Shown in pieces: positions 46,456-57,199 of a stretch of DNA of 64,000 nucleotides. The stretch comes from Heterobilharzia americana (Eukaryota > Platyhelminthes > Trematoda > Strigeidida > Schistosomatidae): NCBI GenBank assembly GCA_944470555.2, contig OX104127.1, positions 32,441,661 through 32,505,660 on the forward strand. Reading direction: 5' to 3'. A program made the translations under genes and the position numbers. Position 1 is the stretch's first letter, and the number at the start of each line of letters is the position of its first letter. The notes below the pieces were generated by a model, which saw only the letters and a list, made by a program, of their open reading frames with translations, was not told the origin of the DNA and ran no database searches.

Positions 46456-47869
46456 GCAAAGCAGTTGTACATTATTTAAAATATATTTTTGTTACAAAAC
46501 TATGATGGTTTTGTGAGGAAATTCGGTGTCATAGGAACTATTTGAGATTATTGTTACCCACTTTCTTACTGAACTTAATGACGTTATTGTACTGATTGTT
46601 GCATAATCATAGACAAGCACACACTCACAGACATACAAAAGCTTATAGGAATTATGGATTGTGAACAGGACTTGAATTTTCCATTCCAAATATCTTCACA
46701 GTTTCCAATGACCCTAGAATCTCAAACATTTCGTACTACGGTTAGAATTTGTGTACATGAAGTTGTGTTGAGCTTTACTGTGTCTGTAATAGAAAGCTGT
46801 GCAGAAATGTACATGTGTTCAACAAATATGATCGGTATTGAATACCTTAACGGTTATCATCAGTCACTTTTGATATGCCTTGGTGACAGACAATTCATTA
46901 CCTACTGTACTTGAGTCATGTTGTATGGGTAGTCGGTGGATGACTATTTGTGTTTGCTTACTTTCAGGTTCAGTGAGACTGTATTTAGGTAACTAAATTA
47001 TATCAAGTTATTCACCAGGTGAATTTGTTATTAAAACTCCCTACAAACTTATTTGATGTTGAACTGCAGTTAATACATGGGTGAATAGTTGAGATCAACA
47101 ATCTGCTGTTTGTTCTCACATTGAAATCTACGAACAGTATATTGTGAGTGTGGAGCTAATCGATTGAGGTTACAGAAATTACTCTTAAGCATGTTGTTTG
47201 TGAATTCGGTGAGTGTAGAGTTTTTCTTAAACAATTTGTTAATTCTGTTTTTATGAAGACATATGACACAAACACTTTGCCAATTCCTATTCTTTAATGA
47301 TCTTATTTCCAATAGATTTCAGGCAAAATACATGATGAGACATGATAAACAGTATTTGATAACTCCTTTCGTTTTATGAATTTTTATCTGTGCGTTTCTC
47401 AATGAAATTTGGTTTGGTTATTCATAGTGCTAAGATTATCTTAAATTTACTTATTTTGATTTCTATTTCATACGATGTCTGTATCATCAAGTCGTCAAGA
47501 TCGACTAAAACCTATGTTGTTTATGCTATGAGAACCTGTCTAGACTGAATCACAAGACTTTTTTTGATGCACTCCTCATGTTAAGAGTAAATGATCTAAG
47601 ATAACGACAATTCACAGTTAGACATGGGCCCGTAGTGGTTTACAGCGAAACTTTATTACGAATTTCATGTTAAGGCACTTTATCTTTACCTATAATAAGC
47701 CCCAAATAAAATTTGAAAAGTTCCGAGTATTTATCAGAATATGGATTAGGTTCCGATTCTGATATGAATTGTCGTTCGCAGGCAGATGAATGAAATCGTT
47801 TATGCTTCTCATTGACATGCCATCTTGACGTTTTCCGTGTGAGTGAAGTTGTGACTGATTGGTTTAAGG
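46456..47869. other. KAE1 3' region and KAE1-ASTE1 spacer
   Basis: No recognisable gene. Open frames such as 46654-46914 have no domain and strongly AT-driven composition. KAE1 3'UTR and polyadenylation site are expected in the first few hundred bases but no clear AATAAA was pinpointed. Confidence 0.35.
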
Positions 47870-48000
47870 AGTTGATGTTTGATGACTGAGTCACTGGTTC
47901 GAACAGGGCTCCATCTACCGAGGTTTGGGCAATCAGGTAGAACCATTAGTCTGCAAACACTAACTCCATCTCATTGCTTACTGTATAAATGTGCAGAAGG
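47870..48000 (+). repeat. SINE-like repeat, copy upstream of ASTE1
   Basis: B box TGGTTCGAACAG at 47892-47903, then 'GGCTCCATCTACCGAGGTTT', 'CTCCATCTCATTGCTTACTG' and 'AAATGTGCAGAAGG'. It ends about 340 bp before the ASTE1 ATG. Confidence 0.6.
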
Positions 48001-48342
48001 TTGCAGAGTGGGTCGTTTTCTTCAAGAAGGTTGATTTGCGTTCATGGTCTTCTAATAGGAGTCACACATCTGACAGCCGAACTTCTCGACTTCTTTCGAG
48101 TGTCTACTACCGAGTAGCTGCAAGTATGGGTGGGTACGAATTCCTCAAAAATACTTCGTATTTCGATGTCAGTGGAAGACGTGTACTACATGTGTACCCA
48201 TTTTGTTCCGAAGGTATCTTCAGTCAGTTGACAGCTAGTATGTGACACCATTAGTATCTACCATACAAGCAGAAGACCTCGTATTCTTAATGATTCCATC
48301 TCGAATTACAAATGTCAACCCTTTTCTTTTTATCTAGGAAAA

Positions 48343-48594
48343 ATGGGTATTCGAGGCTTGCTTTCTTATGTTCAAAGTAATTGTGAAAACTTCATCCCGT
48401 ATGAGTTGCATAACCAATTCTTAGTTGTTGATGGAGAAAACTTTGCAGCTTACTGTTACCGTCAAGCAGCTTTACAATGTCAGTATGCAGGAGAGTATCT
48501 AGCTTACAATAATTATGTCCGATTATTTTTAAGAAGATTTCGTGATTGCCGTGTAGAACCGATTTTTATTTTTGATGGATGTCATCCCAAAAAG
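48343..48594 (+). CDS. ASTE1: ASTE1 exon 1
   Basis: 84 codons ending 'GCHPKK'. TTTTTATCTAG ends 5 nt before the ATG. Confidence 0.92.
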
Positions 48595-51500
48595 GTTTGT
48601 TTGTATTCCAAATCCTGTCATTATTATCTCTGTTTTTATCTGCAGCCTATTGTGCTTTTTTCTGTGGAAACTAGCGATTACGTATACCTTCGTTTATCAG
48701 ATTTAGTTGCATTTGTTCCAGAATACCTTAAAGTGATAATACATGACTCTCAATACCTTGATAGGTGTAGTGTTATTTGAGAATATGACGTCCAGGTTAG
48801 AATAAATTATACTGAATTGATCAGTGACCCATGGGTGCACTCACTTTACCGACCATATTTCTGAATGAGTCAGCTGCAAATGATCATTAAGAGGAGAGGG
48901 ACCCAAGCTAGTCTTGTTTGGGTTGTGGTAACAGATTTGTACCAAATGTTGTTGAGCGTATAACGAAGTAGGCAGGCGACCTGTGTAGGTGCATTGAAGT
49001 GGAAAGATGACAGACTTCCAATTCATTTCTGACTGTATGTGGTCAGTATTAATGACTGGGAATAGGAGATCTGTCGGTAAAAATTGTTTCTGCAACTGGA
49101 ATTTGCGTTGGCGTATAATAATTTCGTTATCCTTCACGTTCCTATAGTGTTCTTCTTAAATGTATATATCCTTGATTGTATTGTCTTCTTTATTAACATC
49201 GGCAGGCCGAAGTATTTGAAGTAATTACCAACAACGTTGATATTACTCACTGACTGACAAAATCAACTTGGGACCTCTCACATATAGGTGCATCGGCTCA
49301 AGTCTCCACACTTCACAGTAGTGCACAGACAACAGGCGGATAGAAGCAAAACGATATCAATGTAGATAAAGTAGTGTGAGAGGATAAACAATCTGAAGAT
49401 AAAGGTTAGTGCGAGTATTGAAAAGCTTTAAAAGATGTCAGGTAGTGAACACATCTGCACAACTGTGTCTGATTTCCAGCCATGTCACCAAGAGTCCTGG
49501 ACCACTGACTCCTTCCATCTCGGGGACTCCAACTAAGCAGTGTACATCTTCGCACACGGTCCAGACCAAACAGTGGGAGACTTCGTCGACTGTTACCAGG
49601 TGTTGGTCTGGCCACCCTGAACTCTCTTCCAACCTAATCCAAGTTCCGCTGGTATGGCATGAAGTGTTCGTGTCCAAGTTGTCGATCAGAAAGAGTAAAC
49701 CGACAAAATGAAATTCGCATTGTTTCCAGTCAGATAAAAATGAAACCATTTGTGTTACTATCATTTTTAAGTTGTTTGCTGGTAACTCCACTGGCAAACA
49801 AGCTCGATTTTCGTGCAAGTTTATGTCTTAGGGAGCACAATTCCTTCATAGTTGTAACCAATGACCAAAACTGTGTAGTCTTTTGTTATAACTGCCTGAT
49901 AGCTTCTATAACGTTTCCTCTGCAGCCAACATAAAACGAATGAATAAACGGTATTTGCATGTATGAAATGCGTCTTATTTGGTGCACATTCACACCTTGA
50001 AGATTTACCTCCACCTACTTCCCTGTACGTACATATCGTTGGTTCGAAGACATCAGTGAACTTCATTTGTTTTCAGATTCGATAATGGTGTGTCACAAAT
50101 TCATTATGAGGTGAAGTGTATTTGTATAGCTTTAACACGTTAATAATTGTGGTGGCATAGTATTGTGTGGTCATATTTTAGGCTGTTGATTAGATATTTC
50201 ACAGTAAAATGGTGTTAGCGTTTCGGACACAATTTATTGTCTTTAACAGTAACAAAGCACATGTTACCCTTCGGATTTAATTATTTTGATATCCACTGTT
50301 CGTAAATTGACGTTAACACCTAAAAAATTTTTAACTGACACTAGTTTTTATTTGCATTTTTTGCCAAGGGGTCGAAATTGAATACTTTGTTGCGACGGAC
50401 GAATGATTCCTTGAAAAAGTTATCATCTTTTCTCTTTAGTGGCAGCATAACTTATGATTCAGATAATCCACAGTTAAATATCGATATAATACCCCGACTC
50501 TGTCGATATGTTCTTGTAGAAATTTTGCGAGAATTTTCAATTCGCTATACAGCATGTGAGCGTGAAGCTGATCTCTGTGTTGCACAACTCGCTATTTATC
50601 TAAATTGCCCAGCCACTAGTGGAGATTCTGACTTTTTTATCTATCGATCATTGGTAAGCGACCGAGTCTATCGTTTCATTCCTTTGTCATCATTGACGTC
50701 CGACTGTAAGCTGAGATGTCACCCTTGTTCTATTTGTGCTCGCATGTGTAGCTCATGTTTTTATATGCCATGTTCAGTGCTGAATAATTCAGGACCGTTT
50801 TACAAACTGCAATACCCAATGTTGCCAATTTTCGCTATCCTCGTTGGAAATGATGTGGTATCAAATATTCGCCTTCCTTCAACCATAAATACTTTAATTC
50901 AGAGTTACGGAGATAAGATTGTATCTTACTACCAAAGGCGTATTCACGCCATATTTAACTGGCTTTCAAGTTTTCAGGGTGATGTAGAACAACCGTTGAC
51001 TGCTATTCTGAAACTTTATAACCAAAATGAAATGAATGACATCATCGAGACAATGCACCTTGGAATGTTAGAGTATATTTACTATAATTCTGTTGAAGCA
51101 TTAGCGCATTCATTAGGTTTGACGGGTGGACAACATGTTTCATCCAATACTCCATCGGCAGGTACACTGAACCGCTCATGTGAGGAGATTACTGAGGATT
51201 CATATCAGTGTAAATTGGAAGCTGGTGTAAACTTCTTAAAAGCAATGTTAATTTCTCCTTTAGCTTTTAACCCAACCCAGAATAATGATGAGGAAAGCAT
51301 ATTTTACCGCTGGCCAAAAGAACTAGTTAGACGATTTAAGCACTTGGAATTGGTTCCAAGTTTGTTGGATTCCCTATACGTACACCATGGTTCTGTTAAT
51401 CGTATTACAGTGGAGGATTTAACGGTTCCGTATGCAGTTGGTAGATGTGCATATAGTTTACGAGTTGCTCAGTATGGACTTATTCTGGGTTTGGAAACTC

Positions 51501-52315
51501 ATTTGGGTGCTCGCAAAAAGTTGTGTGGAGTGGAAAATGATTATGTCGTTGAGTACAGCAGAAAATCAAGTACGGAGATTTCCAAGAACCTGATCCAAGT
51601 GAAGCCCATTTTCCCGTCAACATCTAAAGTAGTGGAATCTTCTTTCTTGTCCTTTTTCTCACGATATTTTAACATAAATTTGGACAAATGTTTTAGACCA
51701 TTAGAAATGCAAGGTTTGGCAGGTTTGTTAGTTCTGTGGTTTACGTTCTCTTCTCATGCTCGAAATAAAGCAAACCGCCTTCGAGAATCTCCAGTGGGAC
51801 TAGCATTTTCGTGTTGTGCAATAGCAGTTAAGTCGAATTGTAATTCATTCAAGACTAACCATGGTAATTTGGATAATGTATGCTCTCATCTCAATAATTG
51901 TGCTGATATAGCAAAGTCGATGTACTGCCGAAACAACAAACCTTCTTTTTGTATCTCATATGTACACCAACTAAATGAGTTGCAAACTATGGTTGTTGGG
52001 ATGACTCATTTGGTTGCTCTTGTTGACGTCCTCTGTCCATTCTATGCATCAAATATAGACAATACCGATCCGTCATCCCTCAAAAATCCTTTCATAAGTT
52101 TCGATCCGTTTTGGATGTTATTCGCTAGTGGACGTCTTCTATATTGGATTAGTCGAATACTTGATAATATGGTACCGAATGAGCGCTTTCACAAAGTAAT
52201 TGGGGAGTGGCTTCCTCGATTGCTTGTATGCGGTGGCTCGTATGATAGACAGCTGCGTTTTTGCCAACATGAATTTAATAGATTATTTACTCTGATTGAT
52301 AATCTAAACAAATAA
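48343..52315 (+). CDS. ASTE1: Asteroid homologue (ASTE1-like), XPG-type nuclease-fold protein, two exons
   Basis: Asteroid proteins carry the XPG/FEN1 nuclease fold. Human ASTE1 is linked to DNA repair choice, and Drosophila asteroid to EGF receptor signalling. Exons 48343-48594 and 50369-52315 give 732 aa, close to the family's ~680. The XPG N-domain is residues 1-100: 'MGIRGLLSYV' start, 'LVVDGENF' (D30) and 'IFIFDGCHPKK' (D78). The XPG-I part has 'CEREADLCVA' (residues 147-156) and 'SGDSDFFIY' (D170, D172), the acidic residues expected of this fold. The rest is the family-specific helical region with no further named domain. Intron 1 (1,774 nt) starts GTTTGT and ends GCCAAG, in phase 0; the acceptor polypyrimidine tract is interrupted but the frame across it matches the family. 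An AATAAA overlaps the stop codon. The start is fixed by the MGIRGL motif. Confidence 0.9.
48932..49665 (-). mobile_element. RTE-B copy 2 with the same extra 3' segment, in ASTE1 intron 1
   Basis: Positions 48932-49617 are nearly identical to 43681-44377. From 49618 the sequence departs from copy 1 ('CCTGAACTCTCTTCC' instead of 'CCTGGCCACTCTTCC') and resembles the subfamily at 60560 before similarity ends near 49665. Antisense to ASTE1. Confidence 0.8.
49666..50368. other. Remaining ASTE1 intron 1
   Basis: AT-rich intron sequence without recognisable content. The open frame 49659-49934 is not supported by any domain. Confidence 0.35.
50369..52315 (+). CDS. ASTE1: ASTE1 exon 2
   Basis: Begins 'GSKLNTLLRRTNDSLKKL', in register with 'KK' at the end of exon 1, and runs uninterrupted for 648 codons to TAA. 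Confidence 0.9.
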   Translation, partial: GSKLNTLLRRTNDSLKKLSSFLFSGSITYDSDNPQLNIDIIPRLCRYVLVEILREFSIRYTACEREADLCVAQLAIYLNCPATSGDSDFFIYRSLVSDRVYRFIPLSSLTSDCKLRCHPCSICARMCSSCFYMPCSVLNNSGPFYKLQYPMLPIFAILVGNDVVSNIRLPSTINTLIQSYGDKIVSYYQRRIHAIFNWLSSFQGDVEQPLTAILKLYNQNEMNDIIETMHLGMLEYIYYNSVEALAHSLGLTGGQHVSSNTPSAGTLNRSCEEITEDSYQCKLEAGVNFLKAMLISPLAFNPTQNNDEESIFYRWPKELVRRFKHLELVPSLLDSLYVHHGSVNRITVEDLTVPYAVGRCAYSLRVAQYGLILGLETHLGARKKLCGVENDYVVEYSRKSSTEISKNLIQVKPIFPSTSKVVESSFLSFFSRYFNINLDKCFRPLEMQGLAGLLVLWFTFSSHARNKANRLRESPVGLAFSCCAIAVKSNCNSFKTNHGNLDNVCSHLNNCADIAKSMYCRNNKPSFCISYVHQLNELQTMVVGMTHLVALVDVLCPFYASNIDNTDPSSLKNPFISFDPFWMLFASGRLLYWISRILDNMVPNERFHKVIGEWLPRLLVCGGSYDRQLRFCQHEFNRLFTLIDNLNK

Positions 52316-53889
52316 ATTTTTAATTGTTATTTTTGTATTCGTTGCATTTTATAAAAATCGACAATTTGCTTCCCTGATGCAACAAGCGCGAACCTGCTTT
52401 CAATTATTTGTTTTTAAAATTCTACGTATACATTAAACCTTTATATTAACTTTCTAAGTTCGATTTCTGTGCTTCTATGGATGCTTAACAGACGCTAAGG
52501 GAGAATAAATTTTCTTTGTTTCAAGCAAATATTCTTGATCTGAAAACGACATTCCATCGTACAAGTCAAAAGACGTTTTGATAGTGTCCACTTGTGAAAG
52601 AAGCATTGAGCAAGCGTATTATGCTAATCATTTCCCTTTAATGTAACTCAGACAAGCAAATAACGGCTTACACATTCTAAATATAGCTCCTGAGTGAGTT
52701 ATAAGTCGAATAAAATATTCGCACAGACCCATTTTTAAATGGTATATGGCTGGTACAAAGTGCACTCTCATACTGATACATGTCTTATTCTTATTCATGA
52801 ATAAATAGGCATATTTCGTCAGTTGATGCTGTACTGATGATAATTCGATCACAAAACCACTTACAAAAGATAACGTACCATGCTTTTCTCAGTGTCAGTT
52901 TATGTTGCTACATACCTGAAGTTAACACTTGTTTTTTCCATAAGATGTGATTAGTTTGTATTTGTTAGAGTTGAAACACGTGTATCTTATAGAAGGGTTT
53001 GAATTCCTTCCACAAATGTAATTAACATATTTGAAAGGGAATGAACATTCACGTTCAAAGTGTAAGGCGACTGCCTGTTGCGCCAAAATTGTGATTCATC
53101 GTTTGAAATAGGATGCGTATTTTATGCGGCGACTGTGATAAAGTGGTGGAAAATGGAACCGAACCAGTATCAATTAAAACAAACAGTTTAGTTATTGACC
53201 TTTCCGATGATATAGTTCTGTCACATTAATTTACGAAATGACTCTCATCCATGGATACTTCCAACTAATCATATTGTAAATAAGCAGAAAGCTTTTGATT
53301 ATATAAAGGAAATGATGTTTTCCAGCTGGTTTTTGTCGTTTAGTATTGGTTCACTAGGAAGGGTCATCAATAATTCTGTTCTGATGAGTAGTTATCACTA
53401 GGCCAAACTGTCAATCAGTTCGGTCAGTAAATCAATACACCCTAAATCAACATTCACTTGAAAGCTGAGATACGTGGATTGGACTTTCATCGGTTGAGGT
53501 GAAGTTGATGGCTATAACCAATGTCTCATAACAGTATTTTCGCTGAGTTGAGTAGGTTTTTCTACCTTGAAGAAGTATTTCGCAATACGCAAAGTGCCGA
53601 GAGATTCTGCAAGCAGACTCCTCATATTTTCGACTACTATCTTTATTGAATGCAATGGACGCAATTCTACTTTTCATTTAACCGACTTTAGTTGGACACG
53701 AAATAACATCAGTTAGGAATATTTATGATAATCTATCAATGATATGATGTATTTATTTTTCCTAAGCATTCAGGTAAGTTCTTCGAAAGTATTTAGTTTC
53801 CATTATCTGGATGTTAATCGGCTATCATTGTACAAACAGTATTAGCTGTCATCTAAAACTCAACATATTCGGTTAGGTGATGCGGATAG
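52316..53889. other. ASTE1 3' region / intergenic
   Basis: AATAAA directly at the ASTE1 stop probably serves polyadenylation. The remaining 1.5 kb is AT-rich with no recognisable gene or repeat partner. Confidence 0.4.
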
Positions 53890-55545
53890 ACAAACAAAAT
53901 CAACCTAGAACCTCACATATAGGTGCATCGGCTCAAGTCTCCACACTTCACAGTAGTGCACAGACAACAGGCGGATAGAAGCAAGACGATATCAATGTAG
54001 ATAAAGTAGTGTGAGAGGATAAACAATCTGAAGATAAAGGTTAGTGCGAGTATTGAAAAGCTTTAAAAGATGTCAGGTAGTGAACACATCTGCACAACTG
54101 TGTCTGATTTCCAGCCATGTCACCAAGAGTCCTGGACCACTGACTCCTTCCATCTCGGGGACTCCAACTAAGCAGTGTACATCTTCGCACACGGTCCAGA
54201 CCAAACAGTGGGAGACTTCGTCGACTGTTACCAGGTGTTGGTCTGGCCACCCTGGCCACTCTTCCAACCTAATCCAACTTTCCCTAGTGTGGCGTGTCGA
54301 GATAGGCGATGACTCGGTCTACACAGTACGTATCCAAGCCATCTAAGTCGACCAAAGTTCACAACCTCATCAATCAACTTGCATTTCTTGCCTATTACGC
54401 TTCGTCTGACCTCAACATTGCTTACGCGGTGATTCCACCAAACGCGAGCGATGCTACGAAGATATCTGTGATCAAAACCCTGTAACCGCTTCATGTCTTC
54501 CACTTTTAGCTGCGATGTCCCCTAGCTATATAAGAGGACGGAACTGACTGCAGTGTAGAATACTCATCCTTTGACAGATTATCGGATATCTTGCCAGTCA
54601 GTGCCACAGTTGACGCACGTTGGCAGGTGCTAAACGGGCCTTCTGTATCCGAGCTGAGATTTTGTCAGCAACCACCCAGTCTGATGGGCTGGTGCAACTC
54701 CCTAATTAAGTGGATTGGTCGATGTATTCCATCACTTCATTGCCTATCAATGAACTGGGAGTACTTGCAGCAGACTAGTTCTGGAGCATCATCTTACATT
54801 TTTGACAGGTGCCGTTGAAACGCATGCCGAACATAGTCAGCGATTTCTGCTGAACGCATGCAGAAGAGCCTGAGTGGTGTCAGCGTCTTTACCTAGTAGG
54901 AGAATATGGTCTGTGTACTGCAAACCAACCAGATGACTCCTACTGAGTAGATCAATCCCTGTGAATTCAGATGTATCTATGGTTGTATCAATTAGAAGGT
55001 CTGTGACCAAGTTAGAGAAGATGTCATCTCGTATCTCTATCGGACAGCACTATATGTCGTCAATTCACACGACAACTCTCCATAAGCTCTTACACGGCTG
55101 ATTGTGTTCGAGCAAAGAGTCTTGAGTAGTGTTGTTTACACCCTGGATACTCCTTTTTCAGTGAAACACTGCCACAATTCCTCATGGTCGACTGAATAAA
55201 CTGTTATTCTCAGTTCTAGAAATATGGCATGCTGCTGGTAGATATATCTGTGTTCTAGATCCTGTTTGAGAGTAGAAATATTATCGTTGCACCTTCGTCC
55301 AGGTCTAGAACCTGCCCGTCTCTCTTGAGTTCCCTGTTTTCGAGCTCCGGTTTGGCATCGGATAACTTTAGAGCGTAGGATCCTGTACACAATATTTGTG
55401 AAACTGATTTCTCTTTGGTTGTCACAAGATTTCTCTCTCTTCTTAAACTCCGGTGGATTTTTACGTGGAGGTGACACTGGTTTAGTTGACGAACTATTAG
55501 TATGAGTTTTCTCAACTGTTGACAAAAGTAGTTGTCAAACAACCT
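53890..55545 (-). mobile_element. RTE-B copy 3
   Basis: The 3' end is at about 53890-53900, without the clean GTCA tail and without the extra 310-bp segment. It is nearly identical to copy 1 over 53902-54972 and then extends further into the RT (55525-55136): 'CDNQREISFTNIVYRILRSK', 'GSRPGRRCNDNISTLKQDLE' and 'FLELRITVYSVDHEELWQC', in which the first catalytic Asp block is worn. Confidence 0.8.
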
Positions 55546-56215
55546 TTCATCTATGAAATAAGTATAGCTAAGTTAAAAGAGGTTCATTGTGACCAATATG
55601 ATTAAAATGTCTGTTTTCATGGTACTAATGCTGAATAACATAGAGTTTTGGTCACCAAAGAAGCATCCATTCCGCCCAAGTTGCCTTAGCAACAGGCGCA
55701 TAAACTGCACTAGGCAGGTTTTTACCTTGCAAACACGGAATCACAAGAAAGTTAGATCTCGCTATGCACAGACGCTTACAGAGTATAAGAATAACAGATT
55801 CGCCATACACTCCATGTATGATCCAAACACCAGACCCTGTTATTGTGACTATTTGAGTACTTCTAAGTTGCTTTCAGAGAAATTAAAAATAATACTTAGT
55901 CGCCGTCCTAGTTTAGATTTTATCATGCATGGGATTCTGGAAGTAACGGCTGCTTTCAAAGACTTGACGACCAAGATAGTGAAACTTTGGCTTCAGGAAG
56001 CACTGTGTATTTGAACGATTTGCCTAGTTACAGAAAGCCTTCAGGATGAGAACGAACATGGCAGTCAAATAATCAACTGTGTTTCCTAGCATCAGCGGAG
56101 ACACTCAGGCAAGTCTAACAGAAGACTTGTGGAGCAAGTTATCGCATTTGCTTTAACTAATAGACGGCTTCCAAACGAAAACGTCTCGGATCCACCAACA
56201 TAAATCACAGACTTG
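55546..56215. other. Unassigned stretch with a 141-codon open frame
   Basis: The plus-strand frame 55589-56014 is the longest unassigned ORF of the window. It is basic and Cys-containing ('TRPCYCDYLSTSKLL', 'RRPSLDFIMHGILEVTAAF') and has no motif I can name. It lies between two retroelement fragments, so it could be a worn element ORF, an isolated exon or chance. Confidence 0.25.
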
Positions 56216-56480
56216 TTGTCGGAATGCGTTTTGCACCTGTCAGATTTAAGATAATGCCTCAGCATTGGTCCTTAATTACTTCCAGTTTAGGGATAACAAG
56301 GCAGGGCCAGTTTACTTATTTGGGAAATTGCATCAGCCCAAATGAGTTGGTTGCTGACATAGTCCTACCTCGGACACATAATGTTCGTTTCCTAAATCGA
56401 GTCCTCTTTGACGCTGAAGAGGTAGTCCACTACCTGTCAAAGTATGAGTATACTGCTCTTTTTAACCGATAGCTGCTATC
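56216..56480 (+). mobile_element. RTE-B fragment, plus strand
   Basis: Frame 56224-56472 begins 'MRFAPVRFKIMPQHWS' and continues 'QFTYLGNCISPNELVAD', matching the RTE-B stretch after the YADD block (compare 'MRFSPPKCKFLLQDWSS' and 'HFTYLGSRINP' at 26000-26140). Short and truncated at both ends. Confidence 0.7.
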
Positions 56481-56599
56481 TTGACTTGATAGTTGGTTTT
56501 GTTTAGCACAATGACCCAACGAGCTATGTTGGTGGGACACTTGTTCCCTCAAGTTCCTACCATGGTAGAAAGATCTGTTGGGTAGTAGTGGTAAGACGA

Positions 56600-56890
56600 A
56601 AAGCAGTTACCGCTATCATGTAAATTACTACATTACGACAGGGGTTTGAAGGCGAAGTCATATTGCTGCTAGCTGGATGGGGTGTGACAGCAGTAAGGGG
56701 TTTCCCTTGGGTGACCAGCAGTGCTACGCTAACGCCACCTTCCCAACCGAAGGTTGGGTTAGGGAAGGGCCCCGAAAATAACACCCACGCGGCAGGCCGA
56801 TGCCTGCAACAGGGAACTGATGTCTCGCCTGAGATTCGAACCCGCGCCACTCAGTATTATAGTCAGAGACATTGCCAGGACTAGACAACA
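56600..56890 (-). repeat. Possible tRNA-derived (SINE-like) repeat, minus strand
   Basis: On the minus strand a perfect B box, GGGTTCGAATCTC (56845-56833), follows 'AGTGGCGC'. Downstream is a GC-rich block with the hairpin CCCAACC-GAA-GGTTGGG (56740-56757) that stands out from the AT-rich surroundings. No acceptor-stem pairing of a functional tRNA was found. A second copy is not seen in the window. Confidence 0.4.
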
Positions 56891-57199
56891 TGAATATGGT
56901 TGTTCTCCCGTGACCAATCAGTGTACGATTAAGTCGCTTACATCTTTAACCTCTCATTCTGCAACCATTGTCAACGATCAAAGTCATCGAAATCTCATTC
57001 CTAATATCCTAAGACCTCTCCTTCGATTTCAATGTCCTAACTGTATGACAAATCTGACTTCAGGAATCGCTCGCCAGATCTCTGTGATCCCTAACCATGG
57101 ATGTATGCTGTGTCTATGAAACACGTATACAGGGAACGAGTTTAGTTATTAGACCGAAATCACCACCAGGCCATTATAGTGGATCTTAAAAATTTACTT
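56891..57199. other. Unassigned stretch
   Basis: Nothing recognisable; borders the endonuclease remnant of the next RTE-B copy. Confidence 0.3.

Noticed and set aside
46654..46914. 86-codon ORF downstream of KAE1
   Set aside because: No domain, no splice context and AT-driven composition; more likely KAE1 3' region.
48595..48780. ASTE1 exon 1 continuing to the stop at 48780
   Set aside because: The sequence after the GT donor has no family similarity, while the frame from 50369 joins 'KK' to the conserved 'TLLRRTND' region.
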